Part shown: piece after piece, positions 16,709 through 25,143 of the stretch
Layout: each line of letters opens with the position of its first letter
Numbering within the stretch: the first letter of the stretch is position 1
DNA from: Rhodococcus sp. SBT000017
Lineage (GTDB): Bacteria; Actinomycetota; Actinomycetes; Mycobacteriales; Mycobacteriaceae
Length of the DNA stretch: 64,000 bases
NCBI RefSeq assembly: GCF_003688915.1
Contig: NZ_REFU01000001.1
Location: 2,852,001-2,916,000, forward strand
Reading direction: 5' to 3'
Made by a program: the position numbers and the translations under genes
Notes under the pieces: model-generated
Database searches by the model: none
Told to the model about the DNA's origin: nothing
The model's input: the letters and a program-made list of their open reading frames with translations, nothing else

Positions 16709-17377
16709 CTACAGGTGTCCCATCCCGGCCACCGCCGCAACCTCGTCTGCCATCTCGGCAGCCGTTCGCGCAGTGGGGTGCACACCGTCGAAGGTGGCTC
16801 CGGGTCGATCGAGCAGTGGCGCGAATTCTGCGACGGGTATGTCGCGCTCGGCGGCCAGTGCTCGAATTTCGTCGTTGAGCTCGTCGGCGCTGACCTTCCG
16901 CGACGACGGAACCGTGGCGATCACCACCGTGTCGACGTCGCGTACCCGGTCCAGGATCGTGCGTAGGTTCTCGATGATCCGGGGCAGCGGTACCGATCGG
17001 GCGAGGTCGTTGGTGCCGCCGTTGACGACGAGGATGTCGGGGTTCGCTGCCAGTGCTTCGTCGGTTCGGGCGAGGATCTGCGTCGTCGTTGCGCCGTTGA
17101 TTCCCAAGTTGGCACCGTCGGCCGCAGAAGCATCGTCTCCGCACACGAGGTACGAGTACCACGACGTGTTGCCGTGAATTCCCCAGTCGACGCGTAAATT
17201 GCCTTGCGCCATCGAGTCTCCCAGCGTCACCAACCGGGGACCGGTGTCGTTGACGCTCCACCCGAAACAGTGCGCGTTATGGATCGTCAGCGCCGGCTTC
17301 TTCAGTGGTCCTGCCACCAGTGCGGCGACGAGCGCCAACCCGAGTGCCCCGGCGATCCACAGTCGAGTTCTTCGCAC
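16709..17377 (-). CDS. SGNH/GDSL-family hydrolase, exported
   Basis: 222 residues from a GTG. An N-terminal hydrophobic segment (about 7-24) is a signal anchor. Block I is VTLGDSMAQG (Ser near residue 54), block III is VVNGGTNDLA and block V is FDGVHPT, giving the Ser-Asp-His triad and oxyanion Gly/Asn. Such enzymes deacylate or acylate lipids and polysaccharides outside the membrane. Its place 34 bp after the DUF4012 gene suggests action on the same envelope glycan. Confidence 0.82.
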   Translation of the reverse strand: MRRTRLWIAGALGLALVAALVAGPLKKPALTIHNAHCFGWSVNDTGPRLVTLGDSMAQGNLRVDWGIHGNTSWYSYLVCGDDASAADGANLGINGATTTQILARTDEALAANPDILVVNGGTNDLARSVPLPRIIENLRTILDRVRDVDTVVIATVPSSRKVSADELNDEIRALAAERDIPVAEFAPLLDRPGATFDGVHPTARTAAEMADEVAAVAGMGHL

Positions 17378-17411
17378 GCCGGGGATTCTGCCCTACGGGT
17401 GACACGGGGAA

Positions 17412-19238
17412 TCAGTTGCAGTCGGGGAAGTCCACTTCGGTCGGTGCCGGGGCCGATTGCGGCTGAACCGGCGCTTGCGCCTCGCCGGCGACGGTCGGTT
17501 CGACGAGGTTGTACTCGACGGTCGTGGTCTGCCCCGGCTCGATGACGACGGGCACGTAGAACACCGGATGGCCCCGCTCGGCAGCAGTCAGCAGAAACAG
17601 GGGAGTTCCGTTGATGGTGGCGTTCGTCAAGGTCGCGCCCTGAGTTGCGTACAGCGCCACCACCGATCGGTTGGTTCCCGGGGGTCCGTCGTATCGGGTG
17701 GAGTCGTTCTGTCTGCCGGCGATGTAGGTGGTGTAGTCCTGCAGCGGAGCACTGTTGGTGATCTCGGCGACGACGCGGGTGCTCCGCGTCGGGCCGTCGC
17801 AGGACTGTGCGGAGTAGGTGACCTTGCGCTGCAGGTAGTAGTCGAGCTTGCCTCCTGCACCGTTGTTCACCACCACCGCGGCGTACGGTTCTGGGCTGTC
17901 GGGCACTTCGTGGCCGATCTTGGTCGGACCCAGGATCGCTTGCAGCGCCGGGTCCGCACTCCATACGGAGATGTGGCCTTCACTGGCGGCCTTGCCGAGT
18001 GCTTCGAGCAGCGCACTGGGAGATCCGATGTTGCCCTGCATCTTCGCGACCACCCGGGCGGCGATGTCCTGCAGGTAGGCCTTGCGCGCGGTGTTGTCGT
18101 CCTCGAAACGGAAGTACGCGTCGGACTGGGTGATCCGGACGACGTTCGATCCGTCGATCACCTCACCGTCACCCATCGTGATGGGACCGACGACATCGAG
18201 GATGTAGCCGAGGGCAACGGGATCGGTGGCCAGAGCGCCGTCGACACGTTCACCGGTTTCCTGCTCCCACATCGACTGCCAGATTCGCCCGGCGTACGGG
18301 AAGTGCGGGCTGACGTTGCTGTTCTGCCAATTCCGAGTGGGCTGGAAGCGACTCTCGTAAGTGTTGAAGAAGTCCGGACCGAGATCGATGGCGTCGTAGG
18401 GGATTCGGAGCTCGTCGTTGCTTGCCAGGCTGTCCACGCCGATTCGTCCGTCCGCAGCCCGCACGATACTGACGCCACCGATCAGCCCGCCGGTTCCCCG
18501 CGATTCCGACAGTGTCTGAAACGCCATGAAGTAACTGCGAGGTCCGTCGGCACCGAGCATCGCCGGGAGCACCTTGGCGGCGATGTCGGTGTTGGTCAAC
18601 AGGGTCGTGAGCTCATGGGTCTGATCCTGCAGCTGAGTTCGAGCGTCGCCGACCTGAGCGACGAAGGTCGGTTCTTCGATCGCCCGGGATTGTGCGTCGA
18701 GTACGTCCGCTGCGGCGGCGGCCTGCGACAGCGCGGGCGAAGCGGTGCGCAGGGCGACGATGTCGATGGCACCGTCGGGCCCGCGCAGCCGACTCGGATC
18801 GAGTGTGGCCCCCACCTCGACCGATGGAGTCAATACATCCACGGTCAGCCCGTTGACGACGTCGGTGATCTGCGAGACGACATCCAGCGGTTGGCCCACG
18901 TACGGAATCGCGGCAGCCGCCTGCCAGATCAGCGAATCGGTGGCGTCCTTCGCCTGGGTCGAGGTACGCACTGCGTCGTCCACGGAAGTCTCCGCAGTCT
19001 GCGTATCCCCCTCCAGCAGAGCACTTTTCGCCGCCTGTGCGTAGTCGCGAGCCTGATCGAGGTTGGTGTATGCGGTGTTGGCTGTGTAAGCCAGCCACGT
19101 ACCGAGTCCGAGCGCAACGACGACGAACACACCGAAACCGAGCAGGAGGCGTCGACCGGTCTTCTTGGAACGACGACGTCTGCTGCGACCACGAGAGCTG
19201 CGACGGTCGCCGTGCGGGGAGTCGTTGTCGTAGCTCAT
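17412..19238 (-). CDS. DUF4012-domain membrane-anchored protein
   Basis: 608 residues. A highly basic N-terminus (about 8-28, Arg/Lys/Ser) precedes a single membrane span (about 30-52), with the rest outside the membrane. DUF4012 covers the central extracytoplasmic part, including ESRGTGGLIGGVSIV and a long run to FPYAGRIWQSMW. The tail is Pro/Gln-rich. Family members are repeatedly found in exopolysaccharide loci; biochemical function is unknown to me. It is likely the first large gene of a unit with the SGNH hydrolase. Confidence 0.8.
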   Translation of the reverse strand: MSYDNDSPHGDRRSSRGRSRRRRSKKTGRRLLLGFGVFVVVALGLGTWLAYTANTAYTNLDQARDYAQAAKSALLEGDTQTAETSVDDAVRTSTQAKDATDSLIWQAAAAIPYVGQPLDVVSQITDVVNGLTVDVLTPSVEVGATLDPSRLRGPDGAIDIVALRTASPALSQAAAAADVLDAQSRAIEEPTFVAQVGDARTQLQDQTHELTTLLTNTDIAAKVLPAMLGADGPRSYFMAFQTLSESRGTGGLIGGVSIVRAADGRIGVDSLASNDELRIPYDAIDLGPDFFNTYESRFQPTRNWQNSNVSPHFPYAGRIWQSMWEQETGERVDGALATDPVALGYILDVVGPITMGDGEVIDGSNVVRITQSDAYFRFEDDNTARKAYLQDIAARVVAKMQGNIGSPSALLEALGKAASEGHISVWSADPALQAILGPTKIGHEVPDSPEPYAAVVVNNGAGGKLDYYLQRKVTYSAQSCDGPTRSTRVVAEITNSAPLQDYTTYIAGRQNDSTRYDGPPGTNRSVVALYATQGATLTNATINGTPLFLLTAAERGHPVFYVPVVIEPGQTTTVEYNLVEPTVAGEAQAPVQPQSAPAPTEVDFPDCN

Positions 19239-19348
19239 GGCTGGATGGGCACCCTTTCGTTGCGGCTAAGACTACAAACGACGTCCCCTCACCGCGACAC
19301 GACTTTCGGGCGGGCTGCACCGGTCTCGTACCGGCGCAGCCGTCGAAC

Positions 19349-19456
19349 TCAGGACCCGAGGATTGCGCTCACCGCGGTGGCGCCGCTCTCGGCGCTTCCG
19401 CTGCTGACCAGCTGAATGATGACCTCGGCGATGATCTTGGCGATGAATACGTCCAT
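19349..19456 (-). CDS. 35-residue hydrophobic peptide
   Basis: MDVFIAKIIAEVIIQLVSSG then a short Ser/Ala/Gly-rich tail. AGGAG lies six bases before the ATG, strong for so short a frame. The first 17 residues form one amphipathic or membrane-spanning helix. Size and style recall the short channel-forming peptides (PorA/PorH) of corynebacteria and small amphipathic surface peptides, but no sequence match is claimed. It is 110 bp upstream of the DUF4012 gene on the same strand. Confidence 0.6.
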   Translation of the reverse strand: MDVFIAKIIAEVIIQLVSSGSAESGATAVSAILGS

Positions 19457-19610
19457 AGCTACTCCTGTTGTGAAGTACCCCCGACGGGATACAGACGGAC
19501 CTACGTGCGCTGCAGCCGTTTGTGACCGGCCACAGCGAGTCGGAAGGTAGCAGCTGGATCTGTCCAAACGGTGGCGCTGTGGGCGCAGCCACATTCCCGT
19601 GCTCGTTTGT

Positions 19611-19648
19611 ACAAATTTGCAGATTTGTCCACCGAGGTGACAAATCTG
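19611..19648. promoter_or_regulatory. Overlapping palindromes in the alkB promoter
   Basis: CAGATTTGTC (19620-19629) and GACAAATCTG (19639-19648) are perfect 10-bp inverted arms. They overlap a second dyad, ACAAAT/ATTTGT (19611-19628). The site ends 46 bp before the alkB start. The TetR regulator encoded at the end of the operon is the natural candidate to bind it, as described for AlkX of Dietzia. Confidence 0.65.
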
Positions 19649-19694
19649 GTGTATTGTCCAATCCATAGTGATCGGCCTTACACAAGGAGTGACG

Positions 19695-20918
19695 ATGACC
19701 GCATCGAATGTGGACAACCATGCGCAGGCACCGGTTGCCGAATGGCACGACCGAAAGCGCTACCTCTGGCTGATGGGGTTGATTCCGCCCACGGCGGTGT
19801 TCCTGGCCACCGGCCTGGTCTGGGCTTTCAATCAGCTCGGCTGGAACGCAGTGGCTCCGGTCTGGTGGTGGATCGGCGCGCTGCTCGTCTACGGACTGCT
19901 CCCGATCCTGGACCGGTTCTTCGGCCCGGACGGCGACAACCCACCCGACGAGGTGATGAAGGCGCTCGAGGAAGACAAGTACTACCGCTACTGCACGTAC
20001 GCGTACATTCCGTTCCAGCTCGCGAGCTTGGTGTTCGCCTGCTACCTCTGGTCGGCCGACAACCTGTCGTGGCTCGGGATCGACGGAGGGCTGGGGCTGA
20101 TCTCGAAGATCGGTCTGGCCATCAGCATCGGCGTGATGGGCGGCGTCGGCATCAACACCGCGCACGAGCTCGGTCACAAGAAGGACAGCCTCGAGCGCTG
20201 GCTGTCGAAAATCACACTGGCACAGACGTTCTACGGCCACTTCTACATCGAGCACAATCGCGGCCACCATGTTCGCGTCGCCACACCCGAGGATCCGGCG
20301 AGCTCGAAGTTCGGCGAGAGCTTCTGGGCCTTTCTCCCTCGCAGTGTCTGGGGCAGCCTGAAGTCGTCGTGGGAGCTCGAGAAGACTCGCATGGAGCGAT
20401 TGGGCAAAAGCACGTGGAGCATTCAGAACGACGTACTCAACGCGTGGCTGATGTCCGTCGTTCTCTACGCGGTGCTCGTCGCGGTGTTCGGTCCGATCGT
20501 GCTGCCGTTCCTGGTGATTCAGGCCATCTACGGCTTCTCGCTGCTCGAGACGGTCAACTACCTCGAGCATTACGGCCTGCAGCGTCAGAAGAAGGAGAAC
20601 GGCCGCTACGAGCGGTGCACCCCCGAGCACAGCTGGAACTCCGATCACATCGTGACCAACATCTTCCTGTATCACCTTCAGCGACACAGTGATCACCATG
20701 CCAACCCCACTCGCCGCTACCAGACTCTGCGCAGCATGGACGGGGCACCGAACCTGCCGAGCGGATACGCGAGCATGATCTCGCTGGCGTACTTCCCGCC
20801 CGTGTGGCGCAAGGTGATGGACCACCGCGTTCTCGACCACTACGACGGCGACATCACAAAGGTCAACATTCAGCCGTCCAAGCGGGAGAAGATCCTCGCC
20901 CAGCACGGAGCCAAGTGA
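19695..20918 (+). CDS. alkB: Alkane 1-monooxygenase
   Basis: 407 residues, AAGGAG six bases before the ATG. Integral-membrane non-haem di-iron hydroxylase with six predicted spans. The histidine boxes are present: HELGHKK (near 156), EHNRGHH (near 186), and the C-terminal LQRHSDHH (near 328), plus NYLEHYG. It oxidises the terminal methyl of medium-chain n-alkanes to alcohols using electrons from rubredoxin. First gene of a compact operon in which each junction overlaps by one to four bases. Confidence 0.97.
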   Translation: MTASNVDNHAQAPVAEWHDRKRYLWLMGLIPPTAVFLATGLVWAFNQLGWNAVAPVWWWIGALLVYGLLPILDRFFGPDGDNPPDEVMKALEEDKYYRYCTYAYIPFQLASLVFACYLWSADNLSWLGIDGGLGLISKIGLAISIGVMGGVGINTAHELGHKKDSLERWLSKITLAQTFYGHFYIEHNRGHHVRVATPEDPASSKFGESFWAFLPRSVWGSLKSSWELEKTRMERLGKSTWSIQNDVLNAWLMSVVLYAVLVAVFGPIVLPFLVIQAIYGFSLLETVNYLEHYGLQRQKKENGRYERCTPEHSWNSDHIVTNIFLYHLQRHSDHHANPTRRYQTLRSMDGAPNLPSGYASMISLAYFPPVWRKVMDHRVLDHYDGDITKVNIQPSKREKILAQHGAK

Positions 20919-21082
20919 TGGCCGCCTTCGAGTGCCCGGTGTGCGAGTTCGTCTACGACGAGACCAACGGCGCTCCGCGCGAGGGCTTTCCGGCCGGCAC
21001 AGCGTGGTCCGAGGTACCCGACGACTGGCCGTGCCCCGATTGCGGTGTCCGCGAGAAAATCGACTTCAGGAGTAAGGCATGA
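20918..21082 (+). CDS. rubA1: Rubredoxin, AlkG1-like
   Basis: 54 residues with two Cys pairs, CPVCEF and CPDCGV, binding one iron. The first knuckle is C-x2-C-E instead of C-x2-C-G, the feature of AlkG1-type rubredoxins. Published complementation work reports that these do not substitute for the electron-donating type, so its role is less clear. The start overlaps the alkB stop by one base (TGATG). Confidence 0.93.
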   Translation: MAAFECPVCEFVYDETNGAPREGFPAGTAWSEVPDDWPCPDCGVREKIDFRSKA

Positions 21083-21252
21083 AGCTCTACCGCTGCGTTC
21101 AGTGTGGATTCGAATACGACGAGGAACTGGGCTGGCCCGAAGACGGGATCGAGCCCGGCACGCGCTGGGACGACATCCCCGACGACTGGTCGTGCCCCGA
21201 TTGTGGCGCTGCCAAGGCGGATTTCGAGATGGTCGAGGTCGAGCGCGGGTGA
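21079..21252 (+). CDS. rubA2: Rubredoxin, AlkG2-like electron donor
   Basis: 57 residues, [18 protein letters not shown] and [13 protein letters not shown]. The C-x2-C-G knuckles in both halves mark the AlkG2 type that passes electrons to AlkB. ATGA overlap with rubA1 and GTGA overlap with the reductase. It is short, but context and motifs make it certain. Confidence 0.94.
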   Translation: MKLYRCVQCGFEYDEELGWPEDGIEPGTRWDDIPDDWSCPDCGAAKADFEMVEVERG

Positions 21253-22457
21253 GTACGTCCGCTCCGCACGCGATCGCGATCATCGGTTCGGGTGCAACCG
21301 GGTACACCGCGGCCAAAGTTCTACGCGCCGAGGGTTTCACCGGGTCCATCACGATGATCGGCAGTGAACACGCTGCGCCGTACCGCCGCCCGACGGTGTC
21401 CAAGGAGTTGCTGACCGGAACCAAGTCGATCGAGCAAGTGCAGCTCGGCTCGGCCATCGACGGCGTCGACGTACGCTCGGGTGTCACGGCTGTCGGCGTC
21501 GCCGATTCGACTGTGCTGCTCGACGACGGCGACCCGGTTCCGTACGACGCGCTGCTTTTGGCAACCGGCTCTCGGGCACGGCAACTCGATCTCCCGGGCC
21601 ACGTGTTCACCCTCCGCGGTGCCGCCGATGTCGAGCCGCTGCACGCCGACATTCTGCGCACCCGATCACTCCTGGTGATCGGCGGCGGCCTGATCGGATG
21701 CGAGGCAGCCGCAGCTGCGCGGTCCCTCGGAGCCGAGGTCACCGTCCTCGAGGCAGCAGCGGCACCGCTCAACCGGATCGCTCCGGCCGCGGTCTCGCAG
21801 ATGTACGTCGACCTGCACGCAGACAACGGGATCGCGTTCCACACCGACGTCGCCGTCACCGACCTCACCGAGCAAGGCGACGGAACATCTCTCGTGACCG
21901 CCGCGGACGGTCGTTCGTGGTCCGCCGGCACTGTGCTGGTCTCCGTCGGCTCGGTGCCCAACGTCGAACTCGGCGCAGGCATGGGCCTCGAGATCGGATC
22001 CGGCGTTCTTGTCGACGCGGGGATGCGTACCTCCACACCGAACGTCTACGCGGCGGGCGACGTGGCAGAGGTACCCAATCGACTCCTCGGCGGCACGTAT
22101 CGCAGCGAACACTGGAACGGCGCACTGGATCAGGCCGCCCGGGCTGCCCGCTCGATGATGGGTGTGGAACCCGGCGATCTCGATGTCCCGTGGGGGTGGT
22201 CCACCCAACACGGCGTCAACCTCCAGTTCGCCGGTTGGACCCGTGCGACCGACGAGTACGTGGTGGCTCGCGGCTCTGTTGCCGACCGCCACTTCACCGC
22301 ATGTGCGCTGCGTGACGGCCGCCTCGTCGGGGCAATCGGAGTGGGATACCCGAAGGACATCAGGCAGGTCAGGGCGGCGATCGCGACCGGTAGTCCCGTC
22401 CAACGTGATCAATTGACGGAGGCCTGGTTGGACGGTCCACAGGCCGTCGTTCGATAG
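21249..22457 (+). CDS. rubB: Rubredoxin reductase (FAD/NADH)
   Basis: 402 residues from a GTG that overlaps the rubA2 stop. FAD-binding [14 protein letters not shown] at the N-terminus, NAD-binding [17 protein letters not shown] near 140-156, and the second FAD segment VYAAGDVAE near 265. It transfers electrons from NADH to rubredoxin for AlkB. A much longer open frame upstream is only the alternative frame of rubA2. Confidence 0.95.
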   Translation: MSTSAPHAIAIIGSGATGYTAAKVLRAEGFTGSITMIGSEHAAPYRRPTVSKELLTGTKSIEQVQLGSAIDGVDVRSGVTAVGVADSTVLLDDGDPVPYDALLLATGSRARQLDLPGHVFTLRGAADVEPLHADILRTRSLLVIGGGLIGCEAAAAARSLGAEVTVLEAAAAPLNRIAPAAVSQMYVDLHADNGIAFHTDVAVTDLTEQGDGTSLVTAADGRSWSAGTVLVSVGSVPNVELGAGMGLEIGSGVLVDAGMRTSTPNVYAAGDVAEVPNRLLGGTYRSEHWNGALDQAARAARSMMGVEPGDLDVPWGWSTQHGVNLQFAGWTRATDEYVVARGSVADRHFTACALRDGRLVGAIGVGYPKDIRQVRAAIATGSPVQRDQLTEAWLDGPQAVVR

Positions 22458-22467
22458 AGTCGTGCTC

Positions 22468-23088
22468 ATGCCCGCAGCCGAACAGACGTCGACCCCCGGT
22501 CGATACCGCGTGGCTGCCTCCACCCTCGCACGCGACACCGCGCTCGATGCCCTGCGTGAACTGTTGCACGCGCGCACCTGGCGCACCGTCACCATGAGCC
22601 ACATCGCCAAGGCCGCGGGCTTGAGCCGACAGAGCCTGTACAACGAGTTCGGTTCGCGGCGCGGAGTCGCACAGGGATACGCGATCAGACTGACGGACAT
22701 GTTCGTGGACCTGTGCGGTTCTGCGTTGTACCAACATCCAAATGATGCTCGTGCAGCACTGCAGCAGGGCTTCTCCGCGTTCTTCGAATTGAGCGTGCTC
22801 GATCCGCTTGTGCGATCGCTGCACGGAGACGACGCGCCAGAGGATCTGCTCCGACTCATCACCACCGACAGTGCCGTGCTCATCGAGCGCGCGGGCGACC
22901 GTCTCGCAGAAACACTCCAACACGGCTGGGTCGGCGCGAGTCCACGACACGCCGACATCGCCAGCAAGGCAATCGTGCGCTTGGCCCTGAGCTACATCCC
23001 CGAGCCGCCCGACGACATCGCCGCTGCCGCAGACGACATCGCGCTGCTGTTGACGCCGTTCATCGATTCCATCACCGGCGACAACTGA
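22468..23088 (+). CDS. alkU: TetR-family regulator of the alkane operon
   Basis: 206 residues. The helix-turn-helix (TVTMSHIAKAAGLSRQSLYNEFGSR) lies near residues 42-66, with a ligand-binding domain after it. It is the fifth gene of the alkB operon, the position of AlkU/AlkX regulators in Rhodococcus and Dietzia, which repress the operon and respond to fatty-acid products. A GTG six bases upstream is an alternative start. The symbol follows operon position rather than a tested function. Confidence 0.85.
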   Translation: MPAAEQTSTPGRYRVAASTLARDTALDALRELLHARTWRTVTMSHIAKAAGLSRQSLYNEFGSRRGVAQGYAIRLTDMFVDLCGSALYQHPNDARAALQQGFSAFFELSVLDPLVRSLHGDDAPEDLLRLITTDSAVLIERAGDRLAETLQHGWVGASPRHADIASKAIVRLALSYIPEPPDDIAAAADDIALLLTPFIDSITGDN

Positions 23089-23151
23089 CCTCGACGTCCA
23101 CAGCACTCCCCTGCTCCACTGCTCTCCGCCCCCTCGCTCCCATACGCCCGC

Positions 23152-23215
23152 GGATCCCGCCGCCGCCCCCGGATCCCGCCGCCGCCCCTGAACTCCCGCC
23201 GCCCCCGGATCCCGC
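23152..23215 (+). repeat. GC-rich tandem repeat
   Basis: Two 19-base copies of GGATCCCGCCGCCGCCCC(C/T), then a decayed copy and a partial GGATCCCGC. It abuts the GCGCGCGC element downstream. Confidence 0.6.
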
Positions 23216-23302
23216 AAATGCGCGCGCGTTTGCCAGGTGCGCGCGAACTAGGCCCGGATCGATGGCGAATCCGAACGCCTCTGACGAATGCGCGCGCGTT
23301 TG
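23215..23302 (+). repeat. MITE-like inverted-repeat element, copy A
   Basis: 88 bp bounded by CAAATGCGCGCGCGTTTGCC and CTGACGAATGCGCGCGCG with its TTTG end. The ends are imperfect inverted repeats of about 22 bp and each is itself nearly palindromic. A second copy in the same orientation lies at 25020-25108, on the other side of the MocR gene. Outside this element the 417-bp gap between the alkane operon and the MocR gene holds only the tandem repeat and the operator. Confidence 0.65.
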
Positions 23303-23454
23303 TCGAAGTACAGACGGATCAGTCGACGTCGATTCGACTCCGCGGCGGCCCGGCGGGCGCGCTTCTTCCACCTTCGCGCAGTGCGACCACAGTCCACCCT
23401 GCGCCCATGACGGACAGGACCAATACAGCTCCAATTGCGATCATGGACCAACAA

Positions 23455-23486
23455 TGGACTGCTTTCACCCGGAATCGCGCAGTCCA
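23455..23486. promoter_or_regulatory. Inverted repeat before the MocR gene
   Basis: TGGACTGC (23455-23462) and GCAGTCCA (23479-23486) are perfect 8-bp arms with a 16-base spacer, ending 20 bp before the start codon. A likely autoregulatory operator. Confidence 0.5.
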
Positions 23487-23505
23487 GTGTGCGAGAGTGG
23501 CATGC

Positions 23506-24969
23506 ATGGACTCGTTAGACGCCTCTGCGATCTCGGCCGCGGATCTGGCCGCACGGATCGACCCATCGACGTTGCGGAACCGATCCGGCGGTCCGCTCTA
23601 CCTCGAGATCGCCGACGAATTGCGACGGCTCATCGAGAACGGTGAGGTCTCGGCCCAGACGCGACTGCCTGCGGAGCGCGCGCTGTCGATCAGCTTGGAC
23701 GTCAGTCGAGTCACGGTGGCATCGGCGTACCGGCATCTGCGCGAGGGCGGGTGGATCAGCGCCCAGCGAGGCTCCGGCACCTTCGTTTCCCCGACTGGTT
23801 CGATGCCGTCGTGGGGTTCGCTGGCCGGCGACCGGGAGACTGCGAATCTGGAATTCGTCAACGCGTCGCCCTCCGCCTCGCCCCTGCTGTCCGAGGCGTA
23901 CGGTGTTGCGGCAGAGAAGATTCGAGACCGTTTCACCTTGGGCGGATATGCCCCGTCCGGCCTGTTCGAGCTCCGCGAATCCATTGCCGCGTACTACCGA
24001 GGGCGTGGCGTACCGACCACCGCAGACAACATCCTCATCACCTCCGGTGCCACCGACGCCATCCACGCGGTGTTGGCCACGTTCACCGAGCCCGGGGCCC
24101 GCGTGTTGGTGGAGCACCCCACGTATCCGGGTGTCGTCGAACTCGTTCACTCTCTCGGTGGTCGTTGCATCCCGGTGCCGATCGATCCCGACAACACCGA
24201 CGAGTTCGTGGCTGCAGCAGACAGGGCCGCACGCCAGAGTGCACCTACGCTTGCGTATTTCATGCCCGACTTCTCCAATCCATCCGGTGCGCGACTCCCC
24301 CTTCACACTCGCCGGCAGCTGTCCGCCACCATGCATCGCCATGCCGTACTGACCATCGTCGACGAGGTAGCAGCGGACCTGTCTCTCGACGGGTCACCCG
24401 ACATCGAACCCTTTGGGGCGGCAACCCCGGATGTGGCGACGGTGACGATCGGGTCCACGAGCAAGACGGTGTGGGGAGGGTTGCGGGTCGGCTGGGTTCG
24501 GGCCGAGGCAGGTCTGGTGGCGAGAATCGCTGCAACCTATGCGCGACGCCAACTTTCGGTCTCCATTCTCGATCAGCTGGCCGCTACCGAATTGCTGAGC
24601 CGATACGACGAGGTCCGTCGGGTACGCGCGGAGGCGTCGAGAATCGCCCGAGACCACACCGTCGCATTGATGCGTGATCATCTGCCGGACTGGCACTTTC
24701 GAGTACCGAACGGTGGTCTGGCGTTGTGGTGTTCCCTACCCGACGGCATTCGATCCAGCGATCTCGTCGCCGACGCCCAGTCGCAGGGACTACTGCTGGC
24801 ACCCGGACTGCGATTCGGAACGGGCTACGCCTTCGACGATCGTCAGCGCATACCCTTCACGCGCTCGCTTCCCGACATCACGTCTGCGGTCGAGATCCTC
24901 ACTCGTCTGTCTTCGGAGCACACCCCGACGCCGGCCGTCGCGTCGAGCAGACCCACGGCGGTGGTGTGA
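23506..24969 (+). CDS. MocR-type (GntR/aminotransferase) regulator
   Basis: 487 residues. A GntR winged HTH (about 25-95: GPLYLEIADELRRLIENGEV...SRVTVASAYRHLREGGWI...GSGTFV) is fused to a fold-type I aminotransferase-like domain (about 120-470). TSGATDAI, PTYPG, MPDFSNPSGA and the PLP lysine in STSKTVWGG (near 325) are present. MocR proteins use PLP to sense amines or vitamin B6. No target operon adjoins it: the next genes face the other way. Two repeat elements bracket it. Confidence 0.85.
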   Translation: MDSLDASAISAADLAARIDPSTLRNRSGGPLYLEIADELRRLIENGEVSAQTRLPAERALSISLDVSRVTVASAYRHLREGGWISAQRGSGTFVSPTGSMPSWGSLAGDRETANLEFVNASPSASPLLSEAYGVAAEKIRDRFTLGGYAPSGLFELRESIAAYYRGRGVPTTADNILITSGATDAIHAVLATFTEPGARVLVEHPTYPGVVELVHSLGGRCIPVPIDPDNTDEFVAAADRAARQSAPTLAYFMPDFSNPSGARLPLHTRRQLSATMHRHAVLTIVDEVAADLSLDGSPDIEPFGAATPDVATVTIGSTSKTVWGGLRVGWVRAEAGLVARIAATYARRQLSVSILDQLAATELLSRYDEVRRVRAEASRIARDHTVALMRDHLPDWHFRVPNGGLALWCSLPDGIRSSDLVADAQSQGLLLAPGLRFGTGYAFDDRQRIPFTRSLPDITSAVEILTRLSSEHTPTPAVASSRPTAVV

Positions 24970-25019
24970 GTGGCAGCGCCGCACCGTCTACCCCGATCGC
25001 GCGTCCAACCCCCGGCCCG

Positions 25020-25108
25020 CAAACGCGCGCGCGTTTGCCAGACGCTCGCGAATTGGTCACCTGTTCGCTAGCTGAATCGCGCGCACCTGACGAATGCGCG
25101 CGCGTTTG
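25020..25108 (+). repeat. MITE-like inverted-repeat element, copy B
   Basis: 89 bp with the same terminal blocks as copy A (CAAACGCGCGCGCGTTTGCC ... CTGACGAATGCGCGCGCG, TTTG) and a conserved GC-n-CGCGAA after the left block. The middle differs more. Same orientation as copy A; the distance between the copies is 1.7 kb. Confidence 0.65.
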
Positions 25109-25143
25109 CGACGCCGACACCCAACCTCCGATGTCCGACGGCC

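Noticed and set aside
17457..19415. 652-codon open frame on the plus strand opposite DUF4012
   Set aside because: No recognisable domain, Arg/Gly/Val-rich composition typical of antisense frames in high-GC DNA, and no ribosome site; the opposite strand encodes a coherent membrane-anchored protein.
19272..20906. 544-codon minus-strand frame opposite alkB
   Set aside because: It is the complement of the alkB gene, with no domain or start site; only its last 35 codons (19349-19456) carry an independent ribosome site and were kept as the peptide gene.
23215..25108. GCGCGCGC repeats as a CRISPR array
   Set aside because: Only two paired elements 1.7 kb apart around a gene, no regular spacers and no cas genes.
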